The notes under the pieces were generated by a model. That model did no database searches, was not told where the DNA came from, and saw only the letters and a program-made list of their open reading frames with translations. Made by a program: the position numbers and the translations under genes. 64,000 nt of DNA from Arthrobacter globiformis (GTDB lineage: Bacteria > Actinomycetota > Actinomycetes > Actinomycetales > Micrococcaceae), in the NCBI RefSeq assembly GCF_030817195.1, contig NZ_JAUSYZ010000001.1, positions 1,736,001 to 1,800,000 of the forward strand. Direction: 5' to 3'. Below are positions 1-9,685 of the stretch, piece by piece (position 1 is the stretch's first letter; each line of letters begins with the position of its first letter).

Positions 1-153
1 ACCTTGCCGGTGTGGGCAAAGATCAGTATCGGCGCGGCTGTGCTGGCGGCATACTGGTTATATGTGCTGGTCTGCGGGGGACGGGCCTACCGCGCCGGCG
101 CCCGCGGTGATCTGGGCAGCCAGGACACCGGCTACACAGAGCTTACGGCCTGA
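1..153 (+). CDS. C-terminal fragment of an unidentified membrane protein
   Basis: The frame is open from the first base and stops at TGA 151-153, giving 50 residues. A hydrophobic stretch (about residues 8-27, rich in Ala, Val, Leu, Tyr) is probably the last membrane segment, followed by a short polar, Gly/Arg-containing tail. The start lies outside the window. The family cannot be named from this piece. Confidence 0.5.
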   Translation, partial: TLPVWAKISIGAAVLAAYWLYVLVCGGRAYRAGARGDLGSQDTGYTELTA

Positions 154-310
154 TTTTTACCGCCAGCCGAATATTCGACGCAGGCGGCGGGGTGGCACAT
201 CGCGGTGCCGGAGCGGCTGACGGTAGGCTCTTGGGGAGATACAAAGCGCTGCGTGGCCCCGGCCTTACCGGTGGCCCTGGAGCGTGGACGCCTACGGAAG
301 TGAAGCTGCA

Positions 311-1546
311 GTGAAAGACAATACTCCGACACCGTCCGGACGCCTTGATCCGCGGCTGGATCCAGCGGCGAACCCCGCTCTGGTTCCCGCGGAGGACACC
401 GACGAGCCGGCGTTTGAATGGATGAAGCCCGCGCCTGCAGCCCGCGCCGCTGAGGGGGAGGGCGCCCCCGGTCCTGCACGTTCCGCCTCTGCTCCTGCAG
501 GAGGTCCGGCTGCAGATCCGGCAGCCGGTTCTGCAGCCGGCCAGCCGGAAAGCCGCGCGGACCGGAAGGCTGCTGAGGCGGCCGCCGCCGAGAGTGCCGA
601 AACTGACCGGAGCGCGGATGCAGGCCAGCCGTCCCGGTCCGATGCTCCGTCCATGGTCCGTTCCTCCTCCATGGGCACCCACTACAGCGAGCCGCTCCCC
701 ACCTCCGCCCTGCAGGTGCGCCCGCCGCAGGAGGAAGTGGAGCGCCGCAACGCCCAGCGCGAGCAGGCAGCAAGAGCCAAGCCGGTGCTGCCCCGGTTCC
801 TCCAGGTCCTGCTGGCCATTTTCTATCCGGTGATCCTCCTGGTCCTTGCCGTGCGCGCCGTGACCAGCCCGCTCTTCCTGTGGGCCGAGTACCACCGGCC
901 CGGTTTCCCCGGGGACGGCTACGGCTTCAACGCGGACGACCGCATGACGTACGGCTCCTACGCCGTGGACTACCTGAGCAACTGGTCCGGTCCGCGCTAC
1001 CTGGGCGAACTGGTTAACCGCAGCGGCGAAAAGCTGTTCAAAGACGGCGAGGTCAGCCACATGGCCGACGTGAAGCTCGTCTTCCTGTCCGCCTTCGGGG
1101 CCGGGGCACTGCTGATCCTGATCAGCATCATCGCGATCATCTACCTGCGGCGGCGCACGCCCGGCGGAGTGCGCCGGGGGCTGTTCGCCGGCTCCATCGT
1201 GACGCTAGTGCTCATCATCGGCCTGGGCACGCTCGCCGCCCTCGGCTGGCAGCAGTTCTTCACCGAGTTCCACCGCATCTTCTTCGCCGCCGGATCCTGG
1301 ACGTTTGCGCTGGAGGATACGCTCATCCGGCTCTTCCCCGGGCAGTTCTGGATCGACGCCGGACTGGTCATCGCCGCGCTTGTCCTGATTACCGCTGTGG
1401 TGACGTTGATTCTGACCTGGCCCACCCGCAGGCGCCGCGGCCTGGCACCGGCACGGAAGGGCCGCAAGGGTGACGGCGCGGATGGCAGCGACGTGAACGA
1501 CGACGACGCTCCGCAGGCAGGCACCGTACGGCCCGTGAACCTGTAG
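311..1546 (+). CDS. TIGR01906/DUF1461 family integral membrane protein
   Basis: The C-terminal two thirds matches the DUF1461 (TIGR01906) pattern: a first membrane segment (FYPVILLVLAVRAV), an extracytoplasmic loop with the GEVSHMADVK stretch, two more hydrophobic segments, the conserved FFAAGSWTFALEDTLIRLFP block, and a last segment before an Arg-rich cytoplasmic tail. The first ~165 residues are Ala/Pro/Gly-rich and probably disordered, which makes the protein about twice the usual ~200-residue length. I chose GTG 311, with GGAAG 11 nt upstream; an in-frame GTG at 284 is possible. The function of the family is unknown. It is convergent with the acyl-CoA ligase gene downstream. Confidence 0.75.
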   Translation: MKDNTPTPSGRLDPRLDPAANPALVPAEDTDEPAFEWMKPAPAARAAEGEGAPGPARSASAPAGGPAADPAAGSAAGQPESRADRKAAEAAAAESAETDRSADAGQPSRSDAPSMVRSSSMGTHYSEPLPTSALQVRPPQEEVERRNAQREQAARAKPVLPRFLQVLLAIFYPVILLVLAVRAVTSPLFLWAEYHRPGFPGDGYGFNADDRMTYGSYAVDYLSNWSGPRYLGELVNRSGEKLFKDGEVSHMADVKLVFLSAFGAGALLILISIIAIIYLRRRTPGGVRRGLFAGSIVTLVLIIGLGTLAALGWQQFFTEFHRIFFAAGSWTFALEDTLIRLFPGQFWIDAGLVIAALVLITAVVTLILTWPTRRRRGLAPARKGRKGDGADGSDVNDDDAPQAGTVRPVNL

Positions 1547-1570
1547 CGGCTTCCCGGCAGATGGGTCTGC

Positions 1571-3400
1571 TCAGCCGTACAGCTGCTCGATTTCCGCTGC
1601 AAAGTCCTTGACGACGGCGGCCCTCTTGAGTTTGAGGGAGGGCGTCAGGTGCCCGGACTCCACGGTGAAGGCTGCCTCCAGGACCTGGAACTTGCGGATG
1701 GATTCGGCTTTGGACACGAGGCCGTTGGCCTGGTCCACCGCTTCCTGGATGGCACCGCGTACCGCGGGGTCCGTGCAGGCTTCCGCGGGGCTGAGCAGGG
1801 GAACGCCATGTGCGGTGCACCAGCGCTCGAGGCCTTCGGGGTCGAGGTTGACCAGGGCTGAAACGAACGGCTTCCCGTCACCCACCACCACGGCGTGGCC
1901 CACCAGCGGGTGTTCGCGGATCTTCTCCTCAAGCGGACCGGGAGCGACGTTTTTACCGGCCGCCGTGACCAGCAGGTCCTTCTTACGGCCCGTGATGGTG
2001 AGGAACCCGTCGGCGTCCAGGGAGCCCAGGTCCCCGGTACGGAAAAAGCCGTCGGTGAACGCCTCGGCGTTAGCCGCCTCGTTCGCGTGGTAGCCCTTGA
2101 ACACGCCGATGCCGCTGACCAGGACCTCACCGTCCTCGGCGATGCGGATGGTGGTGCCCGGCGCCGGGATCCCCACCGTTCCCACCCGGGCGAGGCCGGC
2201 GGTGTTCGCTGTGCACGGCGCGGTTGTCTCCGTCAGGCCGTAGCCTTCGAGCACGGCGATCCCGGCGCCCCTGAAGAAGTGCGCATCGCGGGCATTGAGC
2301 GGGCTCGCGCCGGAAACGGCGTACTTCATATTGCCGCCGAATACCTGGCGCAGCTTGGGATACACGAGACGGTCGAACAGTGCGTGCTGGGCCCGCAGCG
2401 TGGCGCGCGGGCCGCTGCCCTCGCCGCGCGCGGCGGCATCCAGCGCCTGCGAGTAGCGGACGGCCACCCCCGCGGCGGCACTGAACAGCCGCGACTTCCC
2501 GGCATCCTTCGCCTTCTGTTCCGCTCCGGCGTGGATCTTCTCGAAGATGCGGGGCACGGCGAGCAGGAAGGTCGGCTTGAAGGTTCCCAGGTCATCAAGC
2601 AGCTGCGCGTTCCCCGAGGTGTGGCCGAGAGTGACACCGGCGGTGAGGCACACCACCTGGACGGCCCTGGCCAGCACGTGGGCCAACGGCAGGAACATCA
2701 GGGTCCTGGCGTTCTCCTGCTGCAGCAGTTCGGGCAGGAAGGCCACGATGTTCCGGGCCACGAGGGCGAAGTTTCCATGCGTGATCTCGCAGCCTTTGGG
2801 CCTGCCGGTGGTTCCGGACGTATAGACGAGGGACGCCACATCCGACAACGCGGCTGCCGAGCGGTGCCGCTCCAGTTCGGCGTCTGATACCCCGGCCCCC
2901 GCGGCGGCGAGGCTGGCAAGGTTGGGGGCGTCGCCGTTGTAATCCATCCGGACCACCGGCACCAGGCGGCCGGCCAAGACGCTGGAGGCGGAGAGGACCT
3001 GGTCCAGCAGCGCCGCCTTCTGCCGGTCCTCAACGAAGACCCGCCCGGCGCCTGAGTCCGACAGGATCCACTCCACCTGGCTCGCCGAGGAGGTTTCGTA
3101 GATGGGCACAGTCACGCCGCCGGCAAACCAGATGGCGAAATCCACCAGTGTCCACTCGTAGCGCGTGGCAGAAAGGACCGCCACGGTGTCCCCGGGTGCC
3201 AGGCCGCCGGCAATGAGGCCTTTGGCCAGTGCCGTGACCTGGTCCAGGAAGTGCCCGGCCGTGACATTCTGCCAGCCGCTGGCGTCCCGGCGGGCGTAGA
3301 CGGCGTGCGAAGGATTGTGCCGGTAGCAGTCCAGGAGCAGGTCGGTGACGTTGCTGCTGTCCTCCAGGGCAACCATCAGTTCCGTGCTTGCTTCCCTCAC
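1571..3400 (-). CDS. Long-chain fatty-acid--CoA ligase (FadD15-like AMP-forming synthetase)
   Basis: The predicted reaction is activation of long-chain fatty acids to acyl-CoA through an acyl-adenylate. The 609-residue length is typical. The AMP-binding motif YTSGTTGRPKG lies near residue 190, GYGLTETTAPC in the middle, and the C-terminal TGDLGSLDADGFLTITGRKK block carries the TGD and hinge residues. A C-terminal Lys-rich segment is present as in FadD15 proteins. GTG 3400 is chosen because GGAG lies 8 nt upstream; the frame stays open to 3448 without a better site. It is followed 55 bp away by the mannosyltransferase gene in the same direction, but a shared operon is not obvious. The exact chain-length preference cannot be seen. 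Confidence 0.85.
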   Translation of the reverse strand: MREASTELMVALEDSSNVTDLLLDCYRHNPSHAVYARRDASGWQNVTAGHFLDQVTALAKGLIAGGLAPGDTVAVLSATRYEWTLVDFAIWFAGGVTVPIYETSSASQVEWILSDSGAGRVFVEDRQKAALLDQVLSASSVLAGRLVPVVRMDYNGDAPNLASLAAAGAGVSDAELERHRSAAALSDVASLVYTSGTTGRPKGCEITHGNFALVARNIVAFLPELLQQENARTLMFLPLAHVLARAVQVVCLTAGVTLGHTSGNAQLLDDLGTFKPTFLLAVPRIFEKIHAGAEQKAKDAGKSRLFSAAAGVAVRYSQALDAAARGEGSGPRATLRAQHALFDRLVYPKLRQVFGGNMKYAVSGASPLNARDAHFFRGAGIAVLEGYGLTETTAPCTANTAGLARVGTVGIPAPGTTIRIAEDGEVLVSGIGVFKGYHANEAANAEAFTDGFFRTGDLGSLDADGFLTITGRKKDLLVTAAGKNVAPGPLEEKIREHPLVGHAVVVGDGKPFVSALVNLDPEGLERWCTAHGVPLLSPAEACTDPAVRGAIQEAVDQANGLVSKAESIRKFQVLEAAFTVESGHLTPSLKLKRAAVVKDFAAEIEQLYG

Positions 3401-3455
3401 AGGCGGGTCTCCATTTCGTTGATGATCACGTCGGGGCTCCACCTGCAATCGTGCC

Positions 3456-5162
3456 TCAGATCCAGGAGGGCATCCACATCCTGAGCCGCCAGTCCTGGTA
3501 GGTGATCATTTCGGCGGTCCAGACCGGGTAGAAGAAGGACGAGATCAGGACCGCCGCCACGACGAACAGGGCAACCCCGTACAGCCCGGAACGCCGCCGC
3601 CACGGCGGGTCGCCCGTTTTGCCCAATACCAGGCCCAGACAGTACACGAGCGCCAGGACCAGGAAGGGCTCGAAGGACACCGCGTAGAAGAAGAACATGG
3701 TGCGTTCCGGGTACATGAACCACGGCAGGTAGCCGGAGCCGACGGCGGCCAGTATGGCCCCGGCGCGCCAGTCGCGCCTGCCAGCCCACCAGAACAGAAG
3801 GATCACCAGCGAGATGGCGGCGCTCCACCAGATCAGCGGGTTGCCGACGGACAGGATGGCCGAGGTGCAGTTGGTGAAATCGCAGCCGGGGGTGCCCTGT
3901 TTGGGGGACTCGTAGAAGAACGAGGTGGGCCTGCCCATCACCAGCCAGCTCCAGGCGCTCGCCTCGTACGGATGTTCCGAGCTGAGCCCCTGGTGGAACT
4001 TGTACGCTTCAAGGTGGTAGTGCGCCAGGGACCGCACGGAGTCCGGCAGCCAGCCCCATTCCGCGCTGGGGTTCGTCTCCGCCCACCGCCGGTAGTAGGC
4101 ATCGGTGGACCGGAACCACCCCGTCCAGCTGACGGCGTACGTCACGGCCGCCACGGGCACGATGCTGAGGAAGGCCGGGAGGCCGTCCTTGATGATTCCG
4201 GCGCTGACCCAGCCGCGTATCCCGGCGATCCGGCGGGCGCTCAGGTCCCAGAAGACCGTCAGGAGCCCGAAACCGGCCAGGAAAAACAGCGCCGACCACT
4301 TGGTGCCCACGGCCAGGCCCAGGCAGACGCCCGCCGCAAGCCGCCACCAGCGGATGCCCAGCCACGGGCCGGACAGGAGCTGGAGCGCTGATGGCCTGCC
4401 TGAGGGGGAGGCGGCCGCCTGCCTGCCGAGCCTGGCGGCCAGCCGGCGCCGGCCGTCGTCGCGGTCCAGCAACAGCGCGCCGAATGCCGCCAGGACCCAG
4501 AACATGAGGAAGATGTCCAGCAGCGACGTGCGGGACATGACGAGGTGGTGGCCGTCGACGGCGAGCAGCAGCCCGGCTGCTGCTCCCAGGATCAGGGAGC
4601 CAAAGAGTTTCTGGGCTATCAGCGCGACGAGGGCGACGGACAGGGTGCCGGTCAGTGCCGCGGCGAACCGCCAGCCGAAGGGATTGTCAGCGCCGAACAG
4701 CCACATGCCGGCCGCGATCATCCACTTGCCCACGGGCGGGTGCACGACGTATTCGGGGGTGTTCAGCAGCACGTTGGGGTTGCCGGCCACGAATGCGTCG
4801 TTGGCCTTGTCCGGCCAGCTCCGCTCATAGCCGCTCACCAGCAGCGAGTAGCCGTCCTTGACGTAGTACGTCTCGTCAAATACGAGGCTGCGGGGGACAT
4901 CCAGCCGGACGAACCTCAGGATCCCGCCCACAACGGCGGTCAAGGCGGGAACCAGCCAGAACCAGAGCCGGAGCGACGGCGGGTAGTCCCGCCAGGTGCG
5001 GATGCCGCCGATCAGGCGCCGGGTGAGGGCGTCCGCCGTGAAGGCCTCCGAGGGGCGGCTGATCCAGCGCTTCACGTGCGGGCCGCGGCCTTCCGTGGCG
5101 GGTGCGAAAGCCGGGGTACTTGCTGGTTCGGCCCCGTCAGGCCGCACGGAGGTCTGCGTCAC
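3456..5162 (-). CDS. Dolichyl-phosphate-mannose--protein mannosyltransferase (GT39, Pmt1-like)
   Basis: This multi-spanning enzyme is expected to transfer mannose from polyprenyl-phosphate-mannose to Ser/Thr of secreted proteins. The 568 residues begin with ~60 cytoplasmic residues, then a first membrane helix followed by the acidic FDETYYVKD motif, the expected catalytic Asp-Glu of the GT39 family. Around ten further hydrophobic segments follow; a long extracytoplasmic loop holds AYKFHQGL and the C-terminal domain ends in a Trp/Met-rich tail. It is divergent from rsmI, as in mycobacteria (Rv1002c/Rv1003). GTG 5162 lies 6 nt downstream of a TAGCAT -10 box, so the mRNA is probably leaderless. 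Confidence 0.9.
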   Translation of the reverse strand: MTQTSVRPDGAEPASTPAFAPATEGRGPHVKRWISRPSEAFTADALTRRLIGGIRTWRDYPPSLRLWFWLVPALTAVVGGILRFVRLDVPRSLVFDETYYVKDGYSLLVSGYERSWPDKANDAFVAGNPNVLLNTPEYVVHPPVGKWMIAAGMWLFGADNPFGWRFAAALTGTLSVALVALIAQKLFGSLILGAAAGLLLAVDGHHLVMSRTSLLDIFLMFWVLAAFGALLLDRDDGRRRLAARLGRQAAASPSGRPSALQLLSGPWLGIRWWRLAAGVCLGLAVGTKWSALFFLAGFGLLTVFWDLSARRIAGIRGWVSAGIIKDGLPAFLSIVPVAAVTYAVSWTGWFRSTDAYYRRWAETNPSAEWGWLPDSVRSLAHYHLEAYKFHQGLSSEHPYEASAWSWLVMGRPTSFFYESPKQGTPGCDFTNCTSAILSVGNPLIWWSAAISLVILLFWWAGRRDWRAGAILAAVGSGYLPWFMYPERTMFFFYAVSFEPFLVLALVYCLGLVLGKTGDPPWRRRSGLYGVALFVVAAVLISSFFYPVWTAEMITYQDWRLRMWMPSWI

Positions 5163-5236
5163 GAGCCCATGCTACCGTTTGCGGCTGCTTGGAACCTGAG
5201 AGAGGTGAGTAGTCCGGGCGGCAGTAGGCTGGATCC
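5163..5236. promoter_or_regulatory. Back-to-back leaderless promoters for the mannosyltransferase gene and rsmI
   Basis: Within 74 bp there are two TANNNT -10 boxes, each 6 nt from a GTG: TAGCAT (minus strand, 5174-5169) before GTG 5162 and TAGGCT (plus strand, 5225-5230) before GTG 5237. That distance puts the transcription start at or next to the first base of the codon. Neither gene has a clear ribosome binding site. No good -35 is visible. Confidence 0.6.
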
Positions 5237-6175
5237 GTGGACCATGATGCGAGCACCGCCCCTGACAGCAGTTCCGACCCTTCCAGCAGTGCAGAACCGG
5301 CAGGCACCGCCGGCGGAAGGCAGCCGGACCTCCGCAGCGGCGGTCCGGGACGGATCGTCCTGGCGGCAACACCCATCGGCAATGTGGGCGACGCTTCAGC
5401 AAGGCTGGTGGAGCTGCTGGCCACGGCGGATATCGTGGCTGCCGAAGACACCCGCCGCCTGCACCGCCTGGTGCAGAGCCTGGACGTCGCCGTGAGCGGG
5501 CGGATCATCAGCTACCACGAGCACAACGAGGCCACCAAGACCGCGGAGCTCCTGGAGCAGGTCCGCGCCGGGAAAACCCTTGTCATGGTCACCGACGCCG
5601 GCATGCCCGCTGTCTCCGACCCCGGCTTCCGGCTCGTCGAAGGCGCTGTGGCCGCCGGCCTCACGGTCACGGCCGTCCCCGGACCGTCGGCCGTCCTCAC
5701 CGCGCTGGCCCTGTCCGGCCTGCCCACCGACAGGTTCTGTTTCGAAGGCTTCCTCCCGCGGAAGGCCGGCGAACGCGCCGCCCGCCTGGCGGATCTCGAC
5801 GCCGAACGCCGCACCATGGTCTTCTTTGAGGCCCCGCACCGGCTGGAGGCCATGCTGCGGGCGCTGCACGAGCGCTTCGGTCCGGATCGGCGCGCGGCGG
5901 TCTGCCGGGAACTCACCAAGACCTACGAGGAAGTCCTCCGCGGCTCGCTCCGCGAGATGCTGCAGTGGGCGGAGACCAGCGAGGTGCGCGGCGAGATCGC
6001 CGTCGTGGTGGCAGGCGCGCCGGAGCGTGCCCCTGGCTCCCCGGAGGACGGCGTCGCCGCCGTCAACGAACTCGTGGCCAAGGGCGTCCGGCTCAAGGAA
6101 GCCGTGGCGGCTGTCGCCGAGGAAACCCGCGTCAGCAAGCGGGAACTGTACTCCGCCGTGCTCGCGGCGCGGTGA
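5237..6175 (+). CDS. rsmI: 16S rRNA (cytidine-1402 2'-O)-methyltransferase
   Basis: RsmI 2'-O-methylates C1402 in the ribosomal decoding centre using SAM. After a ~35-residue disordered leader, the tetrapyrrole-methylase fold starts with LAATPIGNVGDASAR, followed by EDTRR, ISYHEHNE, the SAM-site loop TDAGMPAVSDPG and the C-terminal region rich in Glu/Ala. The 312 residues are slightly longer than usual because of the leader. GTG 5237 is supported by the -10 box six nucleotides upstream; the next ATG (5243) is only two codons later. It is divergent from the mannosyltransferase gene. Confidence 0.93.
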   Translation: MDHDASTAPDSSSDPSSSAEPAGTAGGRQPDLRSGGPGRIVLAATPIGNVGDASARLVELLATADIVAAEDTRRLHRLVQSLDVAVSGRIISYHEHNEATKTAELLEQVRAGKTLVMVTDAGMPAVSDPGFRLVEGAVAAGLTVTAVPGPSAVLTALALSGLPTDRFCFEGFLPRKAGERAARLADLDAERRTMVFFEAPHRLEAMLRALHERFGPDRRAAVCRELTKTYEEVLRGSLREMLQWAETSEVRGEIAVVVAGAPERAPGSPEDGVAAVNELVAKGVRLKEAVAAVAEETRVSKRELYSAVLAAR

Positions 6176-6450
6176 CCTACCCGACCCGGTGACCCCGCCG
6201 CGGCGGTGCTGGTGAGCCTGTTGCCGCCGTCCGGCGGTGCGCTTCCAGCCGCCGGCGGTGCTGGCGGAGCGGCTGTGCAGCTGCACAACGAATGGCGCCA
6301 CGGGCAGTGCGCCGAAGCGTAGACACTGCGGAGATCCCGGCAGTACCGTGGCATTAATCCAGCCAAGCTAGCAGCGGGCGGCAGGCGGCGGCACGCCGCA
6401 TGCGGGAGCTGCACATAACCGGCAATCCGATTGCTGACGAGGGAGTCACC

Positions 6451-7950
6451 GTGTCTGTTACCACACAGTCCACTGCTACCGCAGAACGCGAAAGCGAATT
6501 GCTCGCGTCTGTTCCCACCGGCCTGCTCATCAACGGCGAGTGGCGTCCCGCGGCGTCGGGCAAGACGTTCGACGTCGAGGATCCCGCTACCGGGAAGACA
6601 CTGCTGAGCATCGCCGACGCCGGCGCTGAGGACGGCGCCGCTGCCCTGGACGCGGCCGCCGCTGCCCAGGAATCATGGGCCAAGGTGCCGCCGCGGGAGC
6701 GCGGCGAGATCCTGCGCCGTGCCTTTGACCTGGTCACCGAGCGCGCCGAGGACTTCGCGCTGCTGATGACGCTGGAAATGGGCAAGCCGCTGGCCGAGGC
6801 ACGCGGCGAGGTCACCTACGGAGCCGAGTTCCTGCGCTGGTTCTCCGAGGAAGCCGTCCGCGCTTTCGGCCGCTACTCTGTCTCCCCGGACGGCAAGTCC
6901 CGCCTTTTGGTGACCAAGAAGCCCGTGGGCCCGTGCCTGCTGATCACGCCGTGGAACTTCCCGCTGGCCATGGCCACCCGCAAGATCGCCCCGGCCGTCG
7001 CAGCGGGCTGCACGATGGTGCTGAAGTCCGCCAACCTGACCCCGCTGACTTCACAACTCTTCGCTGCCGTCATGCAGGAAGCCGGACTGCCCGCCGGCGT
7101 CCTGAACGTCATCCCCACGTCCACGGCCGGCGCCACCACCGGCCCGCTGATCAAGGACTCCCGCCTCCGGAAGCTCTCCTTCACCGGGTCCACCGAGGTG
7201 GGCCGCCGCCTGCTGTCCGACGCCTCCGAGACGGTCCTGCGGACCTCGATGGAACTGGGCGGAAACGCCCCGTTCGTGGTGTTCGAGGACGCCGACGTCG
7301 ATGCCGCCGTCGCCGGCGCCATGCTGGCCAAGCTGCGGAACATGGGCGAGGCCTGCACCGCCGCGAACCGCTTCATCGTGCACGAGTCCGTGGCCGACGA
7401 ATTTGCAGAGAAGTTCGCCGCGAAGATGAAGGAGATGACTACCGCCCGCGGCACCGAGCCCGAATCCAAGGTCGGTCCGCTGATCGACGCGAAGAGCCGG
7501 GACAAGGTGCACGAACTGGTCACCGACGCCGTCTCCGCCGGCGCCACCGCCGTGGTGGGCGGCGCCCCGGTCGAAGGGCCCGGGTACTTCTACCAGCCCA
7601 CGATCCTGAAGGGCGTCAGCGAAGGCACCCGGATCCTGTCCGAGGAGATCTTCGGCCCCGTCGCCCCGATCACCACCTTCTCCTCCGAGGACGACGCTGT
7701 ACGCCTGGCCAACAACACCGAATACGGGCTGGTGGCCTACGTCTTCACGAAGGACCTCAACCGCGGCATCCGGATGGGCGAGCGGCTCGAGACCGGCATG
7801 CTCGGCCTGAACGCCGGCGTCGTCTCCAACGCTGCAGCACCCTTCGGCGGCGTCAAGCAGTCCGGCCTGGGCCGTGAAGGCGGCCTCGAGGGCATCGAGG
7901 AATACCTCTACACGCAGTACATCGGCATCGCCGACCCCTACGCAGGCTAA
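6451..7950 (+). CDS. gabD: NAD(P)-dependent succinate-semialdehyde dehydrogenase
   Basis: The predicted reaction oxidises succinate semialdehyde to succinate at the end of GABA degradation. The 499 residues are typical of the aldehyde dehydrogenase superfamily: PWNFPLAM cofactor loop, FTGSTEVGR, catalytic Glu in MELGGNAPF, nucleophilic Cys in GEACTAANRF, and the C-terminal PFGGVKQSGLGREGG block characteristic of GabD. GTG 6451 is chosen because GAGGGA lies just upstream; an in-frame ATG at 6400 has no such site. The 275 bp between rsmI and this gene show no other coding or RNA signal. No GABA transaminase is adjacent, so the substrate is inferred from family only. Confidence 0.88.
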   Translation: MSVTTQSTATAERESELLASVPTGLLINGEWRPAASGKTFDVEDPATGKTLLSIADAGAEDGAAALDAAAAAQESWAKVPPRERGEILRRAFDLVTERAEDFALLMTLEMGKPLAEARGEVTYGAEFLRWFSEEAVRAFGRYSVSPDGKSRLLVTKKPVGPCLLITPWNFPLAMATRKIAPAVAAGCTMVLKSANLTPLTSQLFAAVMQEAGLPAGVLNVIPTSTAGATTGPLIKDSRLRKLSFTGSTEVGRRLLSDASETVLRTSMELGGNAPFVVFEDADVDAAVAGAMLAKLRNMGEACTAANRFIVHESVADEFAEKFAAKMKEMTTARGTEPESKVGPLIDAKSRDKVHELVTDAVSAGATAVVGGAPVEGPGYFYQPTILKGVSEGTRILSEEIFGPVAPITTFSSEDDAVRLANNTEYGLVAYVFTKDLNRGIRMGERLETGMLGLNAGVVSNAAAPFGGVKQSGLGREGGLEGIEEYLYTQYIGIADPYAG

Positions 7951-7979
7951 TAAGCCAGGCGCCGGACAGAACGGCAAAA

Positions 7980-8020
7980 CGCACTGGTCCGCAGGAATCC
8001 TGCGGGCCAGTGCGTTTTTT
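7980..8020 (+). terminator. Rho-independent terminator after gabD
   Basis: A 16-bp stem (7980-7995 with 7999-8014, one G-T pair) closes on an AAT loop and runs straight into six T. Upstream A residues can pair with the tail, so it may also terminate the opposing transporter transcript ending at 8044. Confidence 0.9.
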
Positions 8021-8043
8021 GCGTGGCGGTGGCTGTCCCGGCG

Positions 8044-9453
8044 TTAGCGGGCCGCAGCCCGGACGCTTGCGTACTCCTCCCGGGAGACCGGCGTGGCGTC
8101 CGGCGAACCCAGCTGGTGGAGCGGAATCCGGTGCGTCTCCTTGGCGGACCAGGCCGCTATCGCCCCGATGACGGTGATGCCGAAGCAGATGGAGCCGACG
8201 GTGAGCGGAACGTTTGCCGAGCCCGGGGGAGCGACCACCGCGAAGAGGCTCGGCAGGAACGACGTGATCAGGAGCCCGATGTTCTGGGAGATGGCGAACC
8301 CGGTGACCCGCGTGCGGGAGGGGAAGAGCTCCTGGAAGAAGCTGGCGAAGGTGGCGTTCCAGACCTGGTACAGCGTGCCCCACATGAGGATCGCGAGGAC
8401 GATGGTCAGCGGCACGTTGTTCTGGCTGACCGCGTACAGGTACCCATAGGCAAGTGCGCCGGAGCCCAGTGAACCGACGATCATCAGCGGCCGCCGGCCG
8501 AACCGGTCCGAGAGGTCGCCGAACCAGGGGATGAGGGCCAGCGCGACGACGTTGGCCAGCACCGGGATCCAGAGATAGACAGTGGTGCTCATGCCGATGC
8601 CGTACCCGGGCTGCGTGGCGTAGGCCGCGCCGAAGACCGCAACGGTGACGCCCACCACGTTGACCAGCGTCATGCAGACCGCCCGCACCACGTTCAGCCC
8701 GCTTTCGCGCAGCACCTGGACCACCGGCATCTTGGGAACGTCCTTGTGCGCTTTCTCCTCCACAAAGACGGGCGTCTCCTCAACGCGGCGGCGGATCATG
8801 TAGCCGGCGAACACCACCAGGGCACTGAGGAGGAACGGGATGCGCCAGCCCCAGGCGTGGAAGTCCTCCGCGGACAGCACGGCCGAGAGCGGGAGGAAGA
8901 CGGCAGCGGCGATGATCTGCCCGGCCTGGGTGCCCTGAAGGGCGAAGCTGGCATAGAAGCCGCGCCGGCCGAAGGGTGCGTGCTCCACAATCATGGCGCT
9001 GGCCCCGCTCAGCTCCCCGGCCACCGCGAATCCCTGGACGAGGCGAAGGACCAGCAGCAGGGCCGGGGCCAGGATGCCAACTTGGTCGTAGGTGGGCAGC
9101 AGGGCCACCGCGAAGGTTGAGACGCCCATCAACAGCATGGCCAGGACCAGGACGTTCTTGCGGCCGTGCTTGTCGCCCCACTGGCCAAGGACGAATGCCC
9201 CGATCGGGCGGGCGACGTAGCCCACCGCGTATGTTCCGAGCGAGGCGATCAGCGCGACGGTCGGGTTTCCTGCCGGGAAGAAAACGGTGGGAAAGACCAG
9301 GGCCGCGGCCTGGGCGTAGATGAACCAGTCGTAGTACTCGAGGGCGCTGCCCACCCAGCCGCTGGCGGCAGCCTTCCTGGTGCTGCTCGTCCGGTGCGTG
9401 CCGGACTGTTGCGGTTCAGCCGAAGTCCGTAGCTTGTGTGTGTCGCTCTTCAT
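8044..9453 (-). CDS. MFS transporter, metabolite:H+ symporter (MHS) type
   Basis: This is a 469-residue, 12-helix major facilitator protein. The N-terminal region has the MHS hallmark around ALEYYDWFIY, and the loop between helices 2 and 3 carries GQWGDKHGRKN, the MFS motif A. A second copy (GDLSDRFGRRP) lies between helices 8 and 9. MHS carriers usually import organic acids, betaine or aromatic acids with protons; the substrate cannot be told here. ATG 9453 is preceded by AAAGGAGG. The gene stands alone, convergent with gabD; the 232 bp upstream hold no further gene or clear regulatory signal. Confidence 0.85.
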   Translation of the reverse strand: MKSDTHKLRTSAEPQQSGTHRTSSTRKAAASGWVGSALEYYDWFIYAQAAALVFPTVFFPAGNPTVALIASLGTYAVGYVARPIGAFVLGQWGDKHGRKNVLVLAMLLMGVSTFAVALLPTYDQVGILAPALLLVLRLVQGFAVAGELSGASAMIVEHAPFGRRGFYASFALQGTQAGQIIAAAVFLPLSAVLSAEDFHAWGWRIPFLLSALVVFAGYMIRRRVEETPVFVEEKAHKDVPKMPVVQVLRESGLNVVRAVCMTLVNVVGVTVAVFGAAYATQPGYGIGMSTTVYLWIPVLANVVALALIPWFGDLSDRFGRRPLMIVGSLGSGALAYGYLYAVSQNNVPLTIVLAILMWGTLYQVWNATFASFFQELFPSRTRVTGFAISQNIGLLITSFLPSLFAVVAPPGSANVPLTVGSICFGITVIGAIAAWSAKETHRIPLHQLGSPDATPVSREEYASVRAAAR

Positions 9454-9685
9454 GTCGTCCTCCTTTGGACAATCGTCTGCCCCGCCGGATTTGCCCCGTC
9501 GCTGGGTGCCAGATCAGGTGGGAAGGTTGCGCCTCGCGCCGCCAAAGCTGCTGCGGTTTACGGACAGTTTCTCTGCTTTCCCAAGCTTCGATGCCTTTGG
9601 AATGCGCTTTCCCGTTTCTCAAAGATAAGGTGGCGGCGGTCACATGTCAAACGTTGGGAGTGTCGCTGGCAGGTTCAGCGGGCGG

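Noticed and set aside
6176..6450. Possible small gene between rsmI and gabD
   Set aside because: No frame with a ribosome binding site or protein-like composition was found.
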